This document shows, piece after piece, positions 32,178-42,422 of a stretch of 64,000 nt of DNA. Both the position numbers and the translations under genes were made by a program. Numbering within the stretch: position 1 is the stretch's first letter; the number at the start of each line of letters is the position of its first letter. The stretch covers positions 186,001 through 250,000 of the forward strand of contig CBFHHY010000002.1 in NCBI GenBank assembly GCA_965655795.1, given 5' to 3'. Under the pieces are notes generated by a model. It did not search any database, was not told the DNA's origin, and worked only from the letters and a program-made list of their open reading frames with translations. The stretch comes from TMED14 sp002167805 (GTDB lineage Bacteria > Bacteroidota > Bacteroidia > Flavobacteriales > Schleiferiaceae).

Positions 32178-33449
32178 ATGCTATCATTACAACTACTTAG
32201 ACAGGACCCAGAAAGAGTTATTAAAGCTCTTGCGAAGAGGAATATTGATGCGAGGCCAGATATAAAATCTCTTTTAGAAAAAAATGAAAAGCGTAGAAAA
32301 ATTCAAAATGAAAGTGAAACTCTAAAAGCAGAATCCAATAAAATCGCAAAAACTATTGGAAATCTGGTTCAAGAAGGAAAAACAAATGAGATTCAAAAAA
32401 TCAAAATAAAATCAAAATCACTCAAAACAGAATTAACTAAACTTGAAAAGGAACTTATCGAAATTGAATCTGAGGAAAAAGAAATTTTGCTGAGTTTTCC
32501 AAATACCCCTCATGAAAGTGTCAAAAAAGGAAAGGGTGAAGAAGAAAATGAAATTATTAAATCATGGGGAGATTTAAAATCAAACCCGAATTCATTGCCC
32601 CATTGGGAATTGTCAGAAAAATACAATCTTATTGATTTCGAAAGAGGAGTTAAGGTTACTGGAGCAGGTTTTCCTGTTTATACTGGGAAAGGAGCTCGAC
32701 TTCAAAGAGCCTTAATTCAATACTTTTTAGATACAAATACTGAAAGTGGATATAAAGAAATTCAGCCGCCATATTTCGTAAATGAAAAATCTAGTTTTGG
32801 GACTGGCCAACTCCCGGATAAGGAAGGTCAGATGTATCATATTGAAAATGACCAACTATATGCGATTCCGACATCGGAAATACCATTGACAAATTTATAT
32901 CGAGGTGAGATTATCAATGAAATAGACTTACCGATAAAATTGACTGCTTATTCACCATGCTTTAGGCGAGAGGCAGGATCCTATGGGAAAGATGTAAGGG
33001 GGCTCAATAGACTTCATCAATTTGATAAAGTAGAAATTGTTCAAATCGAAAAACAAAATGATTCTTACGATAAACTTAATGAAATGACTTCTCATGTCTC
33101 AAAAATTCTTGAAGAGTTGGGATTGAAATACCGAATGCTGCGTTTATGTGGTGGGGATATGGGCTTCACTTCATCCTTGACTTATGATTTTGAAGTGTGG
33201 TCCTCAGCACAAGAGAGATGGCTAGAAGTGTCATCCGTTTCTAATTTTGAAACATTTCAATCTCGAAGACTTCAATTGAGGTATCGTAGTTTGAAAAATA
33301 ATGAGATATTACTCACTCATACTTTAAATGGCTCTGCTCTTGCTCTACCCAGAATAATGGCAGCAATTCTTGAAAATAATCAGGGTAAAGAAGGTATTAA
33401 AATCCCAGAAGCATTATGGAAGTATACCGGATTTAAAATTATCAAATGA
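32178..33449 (+). CDS. serS: Serine--tRNA ligase
   Basis: 423 residues; charges tRNA-Ser. A long antiparallel coiled coil at about 30-110 (tRNA arm), then the class II core: motif 2 PCFRREAGSYGKDVRGLNRLHQF (about 258-280, only partly quoted: CFRREAG) and motif 3 LNGSALALPRIMAAILEN (about 388). Full length for the family. Possible box TATTTTTA ends four bases before the ATG. The stop overlaps the next ATG (ATGA). Confidence 0.96.
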   Translation: MLSLQLLRQDPERVIKALAKRNIDARPDIKSLLEKNEKRRKIQNESETLKAESNKIAKTIGNLVQEGKTNEIQKIKIKSKSLKTELTKLEKELIEIESEEKEILLSFPNTPHESVKKGKGEEENEIIKSWGDLKSNPNSLPHWELSEKYNLIDFERGVKVTGAGFPVYTGKGARLQRALIQYFLDTNTESGYKEIQPPYFVNEKSSFGTGQLPDKEGQMYHIENDQLYAIPTSEIPLTNLYRGEIINEIDLPIKLTAYSPCFRREAGSYGKDVRGLNRLHQFDKVEIVQIEKQNDSYDKLNEMTSHVSKILEELGLKYRMLRLCGGDMGFTSSLTYDFEVWSSAQERWLEVSSVSNFETFQSRRLQLRYRSLKNNEILLTHTLNGSALALPRIMAAILENNQGKEGIKIPEALWKYTGFKIIK

Positions 33450-33970
33450 GAAATTTTCTTACTCTGTCCCTTTTTCTTTGTCTTTTATCTAGTTGCTCAA
33501 ATACCTTAATATCAGACTTAAATAAGTTAGAGAAAGATGTTGAGCATTCAAAAAAATTATTGGCTAAACTGGAACAAAAAGGCTTTAATACCTCTATTAT
33601 TGATCTCAAAAGACATTTGAATATTGCCAAAAAAATACCTTATGAAAAACAATATGACAAATATTTTAAAAATGAATTTGAAACAATACATAATCGACTC
33701 AAAAGGTTGTTAAGATTTGAAAATTATTTAAAATCTGAGCGGATTAGTGATAAGATAGATTTTGATTTGATGCAGATTAAGAACCTACGTCACGATATAA
33801 AAAATAAATTAATTGAACAGCCCCAAGCAATCATCGAAGTTGAAAATGAAAAAAATGCCATTTTACCGTATTTGAGCGATTTTAATAACAATGTCAACAA
33901 TATTATCTTATTGCTAGAAACCCATGACAGCGTAGATGCGCACATGCAATTATTGTGGGATAATTGGTAA
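33446..33970 (+). CDS. Coiled-coil lipoprotein, unknown
   Basis: 174 residues, not recognised. A lipoprotein signal (hydrophobic LTLSLFLCLLSSC, lipid Cys at about residue 17) predicts membrane anchoring. The rest is Lys/Glu-rich, mostly helical, with heptad-like stretches at about 22-60 and 85-140. Its ATG overlaps the serS stop, so it is translationally coupled to a tRNA synthetase. Confidence 0.7.
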   Translation: MRNFLTLSLFLCLLSSCSNTLISDLNKLEKDVEHSKKLLAKLEQKGFNTSIIDLKRHLNIAKKIPYEKQYDKYFKNEFETIHNRLKRLLRFENYLKSERISDKIDFDLMQIKNLRHDIKNKLIEQPQAIIEVENEKNAILPYLSDFNNNVNNIILLLETHDSVDAHMQLLWDNW

Positions 33971-33983
33971 ATTCATTTTTGAT

Positions 33984-34307
33984 ATGTTCATATATAATGT
34001 TACCATAAACGTTGAAGATTCGATACATGAGAAATGGAAAAAGTGGATGATCGAAATTCACATACCGGAAGTATTAGAAACAGGTTGCTTTCTAGAATCT
34101 AGGTTTTCCCAAGTTATAGTTAAAGAAGAATCCGGAACAACATACTCGATACAGTATTTATACAACGATAAAGAAGATTTTAAAGTTTACGAGCAATTAT
34201 ACGCCGAAGAAATAAGAAATAAAACAGAAGATCTTTTTGGAGGAAAATACGTAGCCTTTCGAACAACATTAAAAATTATTGATATAAAAAACAAAAAATC
34301 ATTATGA
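33984..34307 (+). CDS. DUF4286 family protein
   Basis: 107-residue small protein of the Bacteroidota DUF4286 family: starts MFIYNVTINVEDSIHEKWKKWM, then HIPEVLETGCF and YSIQYLYN, a ferredoxin-like alpha/beta layout of dimeric small proteins. Function unknown. The frame is open upstream to 33936 inside the lipoprotein gene, but ATG 33984 gives the family N terminus and follows that gene's stop by 13 bases. Its stop overlaps the next ATG. Confidence 0.8.
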   Translation: MFIYNVTINVEDSIHEKWKKWMIEIHIPEVLETGCFLESRFSQVIVKEESGTTYSIQYLYNDKEDFKVYEQLYAEEIRNKTEDLFGGKYVAFRTTLKIIDIKNKKSL

Positions 34308-36382
34308 AAAACTCAATTATCCTTACTCTAATTGCAATTTCCACAATTATGTCCAACTCTATAAAACTTGATGCTCAAACAGAAAAAATGACACCTGAAA
34401 TACTGTGGGATTTAGGTCGTGTTAGTCTTGATCATATTAATAATAATCTTGTAATTTATGGAGTTACAAATTATGATCTCAAGAAAAATAAAGGAAATCG
34501 AGAATTATACCTAGCTGACCTTAATACCGGGGCAAATACTCAACTCACAAACTCTCCAGAAAACGATTACTCTAGTTTCTTAATCAAGGGTGGAAATAGT
34601 TATGTTTTTATTAAGAAAGGCCAACTTTATATTTCAAATACAAATCAAATTAAAAGTGAAAAAGCAAAGAAATTAACATCGTTTAAAACCAAAATCCAAT
34701 CTGCAAAAGTTACAGAATTAAATGATGGAAGAATACTTTTAGTTTTCTCAACGCGAGTGAAAATTGATGAGACCCCTCTTGAAAGGCACCCTGACAAACC
34801 AAAAGCTGATTTTTCAATACACGACGACCTAATGTACCGTCATTGGGATAGTTGGACAGATTATAGTTATAATCATATCGGATTTTCAGTAATTGATCCG
34901 AATAAAAAAACTCCTACTTCAAAATATATTGACATAATGAAAGGTGAACGATTTCACTCACCTTTGCCTCCATTTGGTGGATCTGAAAGTTTTGATGTGA
35001 GTAAAAATGGTAGATATATAGCCTACGCAAGTAAGAAACTTATTGGAAAAGATTTTACTACTCATACAAACTCTAAAATCTATTTATTTGATAGAGAAAC
35101 AGAAATAACTACCTGTTTAAATGGACTTGATGGGTACGACAATAACCCCTCTTTCTCACCAAATAGTCAGAATATTGCATTTACAGCGATGCCTGAAGAT
35201 GGTTACGAAAGCGATGTGAATCAACTTTATATTCTACCTCTTGATCAAGCTGGTGATAAAAGGACTTTAAGCCCTGTAATCCCTGCAGAGTACATAAATA
35301 GCTTCGAATGGCTTGATAATAAAACTATAATTTTCAACGAGACTGTGGAGGCCACTCAACAAATTCGCCGATTAGATTTGGTTTCGGGCAAAAATGCAAT
35401 GGCAAAAAAGAAAATTCGAAAACTCACAGAAGGTGATTATAATTATGGGAAATTTAAAATCAATAAAAAATACGTAATTGCCGAGCGGCAGGATCATAAT
35501 CATGCAAATGAACTCTTCAAAATCAGCCTCAATAAATTTGAGAAGCCTATTCCCTTAACTGATGTGAATCGCGACCTTTATGACTCTATTCAAATTGGCA
35601 ATGTGGAGAAGAGATGGATAAAAACCAGTGATGGTAATGAAATGCTGACTTGGGTTTTCTTCCCTCCTAACTTCGATAAAGAAAAAAAATATCCCACATT
35701 GCTTTATTGCCAAGGTGGTCCTCAGTCTGCGGTTAGCTCATTTTATAGCTTTAGGTGGAATTTTCAACTCATGGCTGCCAATGGATATATTGTTGTTGCT
35801 CCAAATCGACATGGCGTTCCAGGGTTCGGCAAGGAATGGAATGAACAAATCTCTCAAGATTGGGGTGGCCAAGCGATGAGCGATTATCTTGCAGCAATAG
35901 ATACCCTTTCAAAAGAAAACTATGTAGACGAAAATAATTTAGGCGCTATTGGAGCCAGTTATGGGGGTTATTCTGTTTATATGCTCGCAGGAATTCATGA
36001 GAATAGATTTAAAGCTTTAATTTCTCATTGTGGATTATTTAACATGGAAAGTTGGTATTTAAGTACCGAAGAAATGTTTTTTGCGAATAAAGATGTTGGT
36101 GGTCCATTTTGGCAAGCTAATGTGCCAAGAGCCTACACCGATTTTAATCCCAAAAATTTCGTACAAAATTGGACTGCTCCTATCCTTGTTATTCATGGCG
36201 GAAAAGATTTTCGAGTTCCAGTAAACCAAGGAATCGAGGCATATCAAGCGGCTCAACTACGTGGTATACCATCACGGTTTTTACATTTTGAAAATGAAGG
36301 ACATTGGATATTAAGTCCACAAAATGGTTTAGTATGGCATTCTGAATTTTTTAAATGGCTAGATAAATGGCTCAAAAATTAA
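34304..36382 (+). CDS. S9-family peptidase (DPP/acylaminoacyl-peptidase type)
   Basis: 692 residues. Signal peptide at about 1-24 (ILTLIAISTIMSNSI), so periplasmic or surface. A beta-propeller with WD40-like segments (about 30-420; FSPNSQNIAFTAMPEDG) is followed by the alpha/beta-hydrolase domain (about 430-692) with catalytic Ser in GASYGGYS (about 549), Asp in HGGKDFRVP (about 630) and His in ENEGHW (about 665). It should cleave dipeptides or acylated residues from peptides. ATG overlaps the DUF4286 stop. Confidence 0.88.
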   Translation: MKNSIILTLIAISTIMSNSIKLDAQTEKMTPEILWDLGRVSLDHINNNLVIYGVTNYDLKKNKGNRELYLADLNTGANTQLTNSPENDYSSFLIKGGNSYVFIKKGQLYISNTNQIKSEKAKKLTSFKTKIQSAKVTELNDGRILLVFSTRVKIDETPLERHPDKPKADFSIHDDLMYRHWDSWTDYSYNHIGFSVIDPNKKTPTSKYIDIMKGERFHSPLPPFGGSESFDVSKNGRYIAYASKKLIGKDFTTHTNSKIYLFDRETEITTCLNGLDGYDNNPSFSPNSQNIAFTAMPEDGYESDVNQLYILPLDQAGDKRTLSPVIPAEYINSFEWLDNKTIIFNETVEATQQIRRLDLVSGKNAMAKKKIRKLTEGDYNYGKFKINKKYVIAERQDHNHANELFKISLNKFEKPIPLTDVNRDLYDSIQIGNVEKRWIKTSDGNEMLTWVFFPPNFDKEKKYPTLLYCQGGPQSAVSSFYSFRWNFQLMAANGYIVVAPNRHGVPGFGKEWNEQISQDWGGQAMSDYLAAIDTLSKENYVDENNLGAIGASYGGYSVYMLAGIHENRFKALISHCGLFNMESWYLSTEEMFFANKDVGGPFWQANVPRAYTDFNPKNFVQNWTAPILVIHGGKDFRVPVNQGIEAYQAAQLRGIPSRFLHFENEGHWILSPQNGLVWHSEFFKWLDKWLKN

Positions 36383-36426
36383 TTCAATTTTGCTCAAAAA
36401 AATTGTGAGTATACCCAAAAAATATA

Positions 36427-37674
36427 ATGAAAACAATTCCCTTTCGCTCAGGCGTATTAAAAAATGGTCTACGATGGATTCATCAAGAAGTTCTATCCCC
36501 GACAGGGCATGTTGCATTAATGATTCAAGCAGGGTCTAGAGATGAAAAACCCAATGAAGAGGGACTAGCACATTTCATAGAGCACCTTTTATTTAAAGGG
36601 ACTCAAAAGCGAAAAGCTTTCCATATTATCTCGAGAATAGAAGATGTTGGTGGAGAACTAAATGCATACACTGGAAAGGAAGAAACCACATTGTATGCAA
36701 GTTTTTTAAAGGAGAATTATGAAAGATCTATAGAGTTGATTTTTGACATCATCATAAATGCCAATTTTCCAGAAAAGGAAATTCCTAAGGAGAAAGAAGT
36801 AATCATTGATGAAATTCAATCATACCGTGACACCCCATCTGATTTAATTTTTGATGAATTTGATGAATTACTTTTTCCGAATCAAGCCATTGGGAAAAAC
36901 ATTCTAGGTACTGAAAAGACGATAAAAAAGTTCACAAGAAAACAAGTCTTAGATTTCGTAAAAAGAAATTACGGACCAGAAAAAGCTGTTTTATCCTCAG
37001 TAGGTGGAATTAAAAGTGAGGACTTTGAAAAAATTGCAAACCGTTATGCATCAACCTGGAAAGCACATAATAATACCATCCATAGAGAGAAACCGGTAAT
37101 TTCAAAAGGGCTATCACATCACTTGGTAAAAGGAATTCATCAAAGCCACTTAGTCATCGGAGGAGAAGGAGTTTCACTCCATGATAAAAATTATACAGCT
37201 CTCGTACTTTTAAATAATTTACTCGGAGGACCAGCAATGAACTCAAGATTAAATCTAAAGATTCGTGAAAAATTTGGCATAACATACCAAATTGAAAGTT
37301 TTATAAATTCCTATTGTGATGCTGGAATATGGGGAGTATATGCTGGCACAGATATACAAACAATTAATCGGTGTCATGAACTAATACTAAAAGAATTAAA
37401 ACTATTAAAAGAAAAGAAAATAGGAAAAATACAATTTAGTAAAGCCAAAACTCAATTACTTGGTCAAATGGCTTTGCACCAAGATAATAAGGTAAATCTT
37501 ATGACTTCGTTAGCAAAATCAATTCTTATTTATAATAAAGTGGATACTTTTCAAGAAATAATTAGCAAAGTGAATTCAGTTGAAATTAATCAAATTCAAG
37601 AATTGGCCCAACAAATTTTTGATACAGAAAAAATAAATGAACTTCGTTATGTCCCGGAAACAAACTATCAATAA
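36427..37674 (+). CDS. M16-family zinc peptidase
   Basis: 415 residues, the size of single-unit M16B peptidases (PqqL/MPP-like). Inverted zinc motif HFIEH (about residue 46; HxxEH) with the distal Glu ligand in EVIIDEIQ (about 123). The C-terminal non-catalytic half has the GGPAMNSRLNLKIREKFGITY segment (about 272). No signal peptide is visible, so cytoplasmic. Processes peptides or signal fragments; the substrate is not readable. Follows the S9 peptidase by 44 bases. Confidence 0.9.
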   Translation: MKTIPFRSGVLKNGLRWIHQEVLSPTGHVALMIQAGSRDEKPNEEGLAHFIEHLLFKGTQKRKAFHIISRIEDVGGELNAYTGKEETTLYASFLKENYERSIELIFDIIINANFPEKEIPKEKEVIIDEIQSYRDTPSDLIFDEFDELLFPNQAIGKNILGTEKTIKKFTRKQVLDFVKRNYGPEKAVLSSVGGIKSEDFEKIANRYASTWKAHNNTIHREKPVISKGLSHHLVKGIHQSHLVIGGEGVSLHDKNYTALVLLNNLLGGPAMNSRLNLKIREKFGITYQIESFINSYCDAGIWGVYAGTDIQTINRCHELILKELKLLKEKKIGKIQFSKAKTQLLGQMALHQDNKVNLMTSLAKSILIYNKVDTFQEIISKVNSVEINQIQELAQQIFDTEKINELRYVPETNYQ

Positions 37675-37679
37675 AAATC

Positions 37680-38318
37680 ATGGAATTCTTACCAAAAGAA
37701 ATAGAAGAGTATTCTCTATCTCATACATCATCTCAAAGTATAATTTTAGAAAAAATTGAAAACGAAACTTGGCAAGAAGTACTGATGCCCAGAATGTTGT
37801 CTGGAAGGCAACAAGGAAGGTTTTTGAGTTTAATGTCAAAACTAGTTAAACCTAAAAGAGTACTAGAAATTGGAACCTACACGGGCTACTCCGCAATATG
37901 TATATCCGAAGGATTATCAGAACATGGAATTATTCATACCATAGATAATAATATCGAATTAAAACAAAGAGTTATTGGGTATTTTAAAGAGTCGGGAATC
38001 ATTAACTCTGTAAAAATGCATTGGGGTAATGCTCTTGAAATCATTCCTTCAATCAATGAAAAATGGGACTTAGTTTTCATCGATGCAGATAAAGAAAATT
38101 ATTCTAATTATTTTGATTTAATTATTGATAAAATGAATATTGGTGGCATCATTATAGCCGATAATGTTCTTTGGAGCGGTAAAGTCATCAATCCAAATAA
38201 AAAAGATAAAGAGACCTATGAGCTCGACAAATTCAACAAAAAAATAGCAAATGATAAAAGAGTTGAACATCAATTATTACCTCTCAGAGACGGCTTAATG
38301 ATTGCCCAAAAAATTTAG
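37680..38318 (+). CDS. SAM-dependent O-methyltransferase
   Basis: 212 residues of the caffeoyl-CoA O-methyltransferase-like group. SAM-binding VLEIGTYTGYSAI (about 61), acidic loop TIDNN (about 85), the metal/substrate site WDLVFIDADKENY (about 126) and IIADNVLWSGKV (about 158). The methyl acceptor is unknown. Begins five bases after the M16 gene; last gene of the serS unit and one base from the convergent kdsB stop. Confidence 0.87.
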   Translation: MEFLPKEIEEYSLSHTSSQSIILEKIENETWQEVLMPRMLSGRQQGRFLSLMSKLVKPKRVLEIGTYTGYSAICISEGLSEHGIIHTIDNNIELKQRVIGYFKESGIINSVKMHWGNALEIIPSINEKWDLVFIDADKENYSNYFDLIIDKMNIGGIIIADNVLWSGKVINPNKKDKETYELDKFNKKIANDKRVEHQLLPLRDGLMIAQKI

Positions 38319-38319
38319 T

Positions 38320-39024
38320 TCATTTCTCCATAATTCTTTTTATAATTTTTAAATCCTCATCGGTATCGACTCCTAACCCGGGGGCATTAATAATTGACGA
38401 ATGGATTGTATAACCATTTTCTATCCACCTTAGTTGTTCCAGTTTTTCTTTTTTTTCTCTAATTGTCGGTTCTAATTCTACTAATTTAGATAGTACGTCA
38501 GATCGAAATCCGTACATGCCAACATGTCGATACGGCTTTTGAGTAAATGACTTTGGATCACGGCTAAATTTCAGACATATACCCATATCCGTTCGATCAA
38601 CAAAGCAATGATTTATTGATTTTAAATCACTTAATGAAGCCGATGTAACTAAAGTTCCTATTTCAATTATTTCATTATCCATTAAAGAAATTAAATTCCT
38701 AATATCATCCTCCCTAACAAGAGGTTCATCTCCTTGAATATTTAATATCACTTCAGGGTAAATATCTAATTTTTTTAGTGCTTCTGCCACTCTTTGAGTC
38801 CCATTCAAACAAGATTTTGAAGTTAATATTGCATCTCCCCCTTCGCTTTGGATCACCTTTAAGATTCTGTCATCATCAGTAGCAACGTATGTTGGTAAGA
38901 CTTTTTTAACTTCATTCCAAACCCAATAAATCATGGGTTTTCCATTTATCTCTTTAAGGGGTTTTCCGGGAAGTCTGGTGCTTCCATATCGGGCTGGTAT
39001 TATTGCAATTGCAGAATCAATCAT
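38320..39024 (-). CDS. kdsB: 3-deoxy-manno-octulosonate cytidylyltransferase
   Basis: 234 residues; activates Kdo as CMP-Kdo for lipopolysaccharide core synthesis. IPARYGSTRLPGKPL at the N terminus (about 8), VATDDDRIL (about 46), LTSKSCLNGTQRVAEA (about 70), NIQGDEPLV (about 96) and YRHVGMYGFR (about 164) are diagnostic. The enzyme using its product, WaaA, lies 4 kb away on the other strand. It begins 23 bases after a T9SS protein gene. Confidence 0.95.
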   Translation of the reverse strand: MIDSAIAIIPARYGSTRLPGKPLKEINGKPMIYWVWNEVKKVLPTYVATDDDRILKVIQSEGGDAILTSKSCLNGTQRVAEALKKLDIYPEVILNIQGDEPLVREDDIRNLISLMDNEIIEIGTLVTSASLSDLKSINHCFVDRTDMGICLKFSRDPKSFTQKPYRHVGMYGFRSDVLSKLVELEPTIREKKEKLEQLRWIENGYTIHSSIINAPGLGVDTDEDLKIIKRIMEK

Positions 39025-39047
39025 TTTTTATGACTTCATTGAAAAGA

Positions 39048-41201
39048 CTATTCTCTTAACAATATAAACTTTTCAGCAATAATATTATCTCCGTCAATTA
39101 TTTCCGAGGACTCTTTACTAAAAATTGCCTGAGCCAGATATTGCCCTGAGGGGATATTTCCCAGCCATAAGTATACTTCATTTCGACCCAAATTTATTTC
39201 ACGGACCCCCATTTGAATAATCTCTCCCGCGCTATTTACTAATCGTAAAAATAAATACCCTGAGTAAGGTGCATCTACAGCAAAAGTTAAATTACCCAGT
39301 GATGGGTTTGGAAATATACTTGGTGCTGGTGCATTAGCATATGGAATATATAGATTTGTCTTATTTGAACAGCCTCTAGCATCTATCACCTCAAAAGTCA
39401 CACTATCTCCGCTACAAGCACCGGAATAATTTGAAAACCCTTTATTACCATCCCAAAAAAATTCAAAAGGTTCGATACCACCAAAAACATCTACTTCTAT
39501 CAAATGGTTGCATCCCATTCCACTGAGAGTTATTTCAAAATCTAACGCTGTCGAATCTGGACTTTGAAGTAATGAAAACCAAGAAGAATTTCCACCATTA
39601 CTTAAACCATAAAATCCTGAAGACCATGCCTTTTGAGGGTCATGGTAAACGGTCTGAAGCCCAAAATAATCACCCCATCTTTCAGGACCACTTAGCTTAT
39701 TTACGACACCTTCACCTTCTTTAAGAGTTATAATATCTGAATATGATCCATCATTTGAATAATAAATCGCAGAATACCCTGCATACTCGGAAATTGAAGA
39801 GTGATTAAATCCGATTAGAACTTCTGTATCACATTCTTCATTGCCTAAAAAAACAATATTTGGGTATGCTAAATCTCGACTAGAGTGAGAGATAATATTA
39901 CCTACTAAACTGTCTGGCTGATCATTAGTCCTGTAAATTCCATGATAAAGTGCACATCTATTAGTGGTAAAATCTCTGGTGGTACTGACTAAATGAACCT
40001 GACCAGTTGGCGTCTCCAATGCCCCTAACCATCTTCCATCATTAGTTGAAAGGTCGTAAGTGTTCGATGCACTGACAATTGGTTGTTTTCCATTGGGAGG
40101 GACACCATAAGGAATCGAAGATGGGCACATAGAAATATTATAACTGTGAGTACCACCTATCGCAGAATCCACCCGAGACAAAAAAAATGTTGAATCATTT
40201 TGAATACTGAAATTTCGATTCGATGCAAACATCGGTTTTGATACATATCCATTCCAACCATTTACAGCGACAAGATTTCTTATAAATTTGCCATTATACT
40301 TAATCCCATGATGCAATTCAGATGGAAGAACTGAGGAACCAGAAAAACCGGAAAACTTATCCATTTCCCAAATAACGGTTCCATCGAAACCTAACTGCCA
40401 ACTTACACCAGGAATGATAAGATTAATTGACATAATTAATTTATCATCGGATAAAGCTATACTTGGAAAATCACTCCATCTATTATTGTTCAGTGGATTC
40501 CCGGGTAGTGTGTACATATGCCACCCTGCTGCTGGGTCATTAGTTTGGCTAAAACAAACAACTATCTTACTGGTTTGCGGAGTGTTTCCAACAAAAAACA
40601 ATAAAACCCATCTATCTTCATTCGGATCATACAATAATCGTGGATCGCTTGCTCCAGAAGATGTTACTACCCCTGAAGCTTGAATCAAAGAAATGAATTG
40701 CTGTGGAAAATGAAATGTATCAGTTTTTAAATCCCATGCCCACAAAATGGAATTAACCGCTCCTAAAAGGATACTGTCTTTTGAAAAAGCCACCGTATTA
40801 TCATTTGGAGTTCCACCTGCCAAGGGTATTTGAGCACCATTCACAGTAAATACGCGCTTCATGCCCAGCTCATCAATTAAAATAGGAGAATCTGACATTG
40901 TTTTTAAATATCGCGTTGATTCGTATTTACCTTTTCCTAATTTTAATTCTGCCTTTTTTTTCAAATCATTTAAAAAAGATTGTTTGGAAAAAGCATCTTG
41001 AGATTCTAACGAATTTACTCTAAAATCATAGTTTGCATCAACAGATCTTAAATCAAAAGATTTTACTTTTTCAATAGAGAAATTCAATGGCTGTGCAGAC
41101 AGATTAAAAGAATAAAGAACAGATATAAAAAGAGAAAACAACTTTACTTTTTTTCTAAATAGCATTATCAAATAACTTGTTAGAGATTTATTAGTCGCCA
41201 T
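39048..41201 (-). CDS. Secreted protein with T9SS type A sorting tail
   Basis: 717 residues. The hydrophobic signal segment KLFSLFISVLYSFNLSA lies at about 19-35; an ATG at 41165 (residue 13) would give a more typical signal peptide, while ATG 41201 overlaps the stop of the aminotransferase gene and suggests coupling. The long middle region is beta-rich and unrecognised, with phrases such as DPRLLYDPNEDRWVLLFF (about 190) typical of propeller-like surface proteins. The last 85 residues form a type A tail (IFPNPSLGNLTFAV, GYLFLRLVNSAGEII, IPSGQYLAQ). Exported by the T9SS; function unknown. Confidence 0.82.
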   Translation of the reverse strand: MATNKSLTSYLIMLFRKKVKLFSLFISVLYSFNLSAQPLNFSIEKVKSFDLRSVDANYDFRVNSLESQDAFSKQSFLNDLKKKAELKLGKGKYESTRYLKTMSDSPILIDELGMKRVFTVNGAQIPLAGGTPNDNTVAFSKDSILLGAVNSILWAWDLKTDTFHFPQQFISLIQASGVVTSSGASDPRLLYDPNEDRWVLLFFVGNTPQTSKIVVCFSQTNDPAAGWHMYTLPGNPLNNNRWSDFPSIALSDDKLIMSINLIIPGVSWQLGFDGTVIWEMDKFSGFSGSSVLPSELHHGIKYNGKFIRNLVAVNGWNGYVSKPMFASNRNFSIQNDSTFFLSRVDSAIGGTHSYNISMCPSSIPYGVPPNGKQPIVSASNTYDLSTNDGRWLGALETPTGQVHLVSTTRDFTTNRCALYHGIYRTNDQPDSLVGNIISHSSRDLAYPNIVFLGNEECDTEVLIGFNHSSISEYAGYSAIYYSNDGSYSDIITLKEGEGVVNKLSGPERWGDYFGLQTVYHDPQKAWSSGFYGLSNGGNSSWFSLLQSPDSTALDFEITLSGMGCNHLIEVDVFGGIEPFEFFWDGNKGFSNYSGACSGDSVTFEVIDARGCSNKTNLYIPYANAPAPSIFPNPSLGNLTFAVDAPYSGYLFLRLVNSAGEIIQMGVREINLGRNEVYLWLGNIPSGQYLAQAIFSKESSEIIDGDNIIAEKFILLRE

Positions 41202-42330
41202 AAAACTCTTTTATTTTATCAATAATATAAACTTGTGTTTTTTCATCTAATTCTGAATGCATGGGCAATGAAATCACTTGACGAGCTAATGCCTCTGCAA
41301 TAGGAAAGCTCATTCCAGAATGGTCTAAATTTTTAAATGCTTTTTGAAAATGTAAAGGCAATGGGTAATATACCATTGAGGGAATTTTATGTTCTTTTAA
41401 AAATTGAATTAATTGGTAACGAGACCCATCTAAGATTCTTAAAGTATACTGATGAAAAACATGGGTACTTTCCTTTCTTCGCATAGGAATTCTCAGTGAT
41501 TTTAAAGAGGCTAGATGTTTATCGTAAAATTTTGCAGCTTGCTGACGAGATTTATTATAATTATCTAAATGAGCAAGTTTAAGATTCAAAATAGCAGCCT
41601 GAATTGTATCTAAACGGCTATTACATCCAATAATATCATGATGATATTTAATTTTTTGACCATGGTTAGCGACCATCTTAATTCTCTCTGCCAAAAAATC
41701 ATCATTTGTGATAATTGCCCCACCATCTCCTAAGCAGCCTAAATTTTTTGATGGAAAAAATGAAGTACAACCAATTCTTCCAATAGTTCCGAGTTTTTTT
41801 TCATTACCATTTAAAAATCGATAAGATGCCCCCATAGACTGCGCAGCATCTTCTATTATGTTGATTTTGTGATCTGCTGCCAAATTCATTAAAGGCTCTA
41901 AATTAGCTGATTGACCAAATAAATGAACTGGTATAATAACCTTGGTCCTGGGTGTAATTGCAGTTTTTACTTGTTCAATATTGAGACCAAAGTAATCCGG
42001 ATCTACATCAACAAGAACAGCCTTCAATCCCAGTAAAGAGATGACCTCAGCAGTAGCCACATATGTGAATGTTGGTGTAATCACCTCATCACCAGGCTTT
42101 AGATCTAATGACATTAATGCAATTTGAAGAGCATCAGTTCCATTAGCGCAAGGAATTACATATTTAGAACCTAAGTAAAGCGACAAACTATCTGCAAATC
42201 TTCCCACTTCAGGACCATTTATATAAGCACCAGAATCAACAACTTTTTGAATACAAGAATTCAATTCTCTTTGAATTTTTTTGTGCTGACTTTGCAAATC
42301 AACCATTTGAATTGATGTGGGTATGCTCAT
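41191..42330 (-). CDS. DegT/DnrJ/EryC1/StrS-family aminotransferase
   Basis: 379-residue PLP enzyme that aminates nucleotide-linked keto sugars for surface polysaccharides. MVDLQSQHKKIQREL start, PCANGTDALQIAL (about 62), EDAAQSMGA (about 159) with the PLP Asp, and SFFPSKNLGCLGDGGAI (about 188) with the Schiff-base Lys. Closest in look to WlbE/WecE-like sugar aminotransferases. First gene of a unit with the T9SS protein and kdsB, in keeping with an envelope-glycan role. Confidence 0.9.
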   Translation of the reverse strand: MSIPTSIQMVDLQSQHKKIQRELNSCIQKVVDSGAYINGPEVGRFADSLSLYLGSKYVIPCANGTDALQIALMSLDLKPGDEVITPTFTYVATAEVISLLGLKAVLVDVDPDYFGLNIEQVKTAITPRTKVIIPVHLFGQSANLEPLMNLAADHKINIIEDAAQSMGASYRFLNGNEKKLGTIGRIGCTSFFPSKNLGCLGDGGAIITNDDFLAERIKMVANHGQKIKYHHDIIGCNSRLDTIQAAILNLKLAHLDNYNKSRQQAAKFYDKHLASLKSLRIPMRRKESTHVFHQYTLRILDGSRYQLIQFLKEHKIPSMVYYPLPLHFQKAFKNLDHSGMSFPIAEALARQVISLPMHSELDEKTQVYIIDKIKEFYGD

Positions 42331-42363
42331 GCCTGAATTGGGTAGTTATTCGTTGGGTAGATA

Positions 42364-42371
42364 CAAAAATA
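42364..42371 (-). promoter_or_regulatory. -7 box of the DegT aminotransferase unit
   Basis: TATTTTTG on the minus strand (exact TAnnTTTG) with a TTG 18 bases upstream, 33 bases before the ATG at 42330: one of the best-formed promoters in the window. Confidence 0.65.
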
Positions 42372-42410
42372 CTAATTCAATCTGTCAATCAATATAAAGA
42401 TCTTAACCTC

Positions 42411-42418
42411 TAACTTAG
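42411..42418 (+). promoter_or_regulatory. Possible -7 box, four bases from ATG 42423
   Basis: TAACTTAG, one mismatch from TAnnTTTG, with four bases before the ATG. It repeats the close spacing seen at prfB, ltaE and mlaE. Confidence 0.4.
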
Positions 42419-42422
42419 TGCC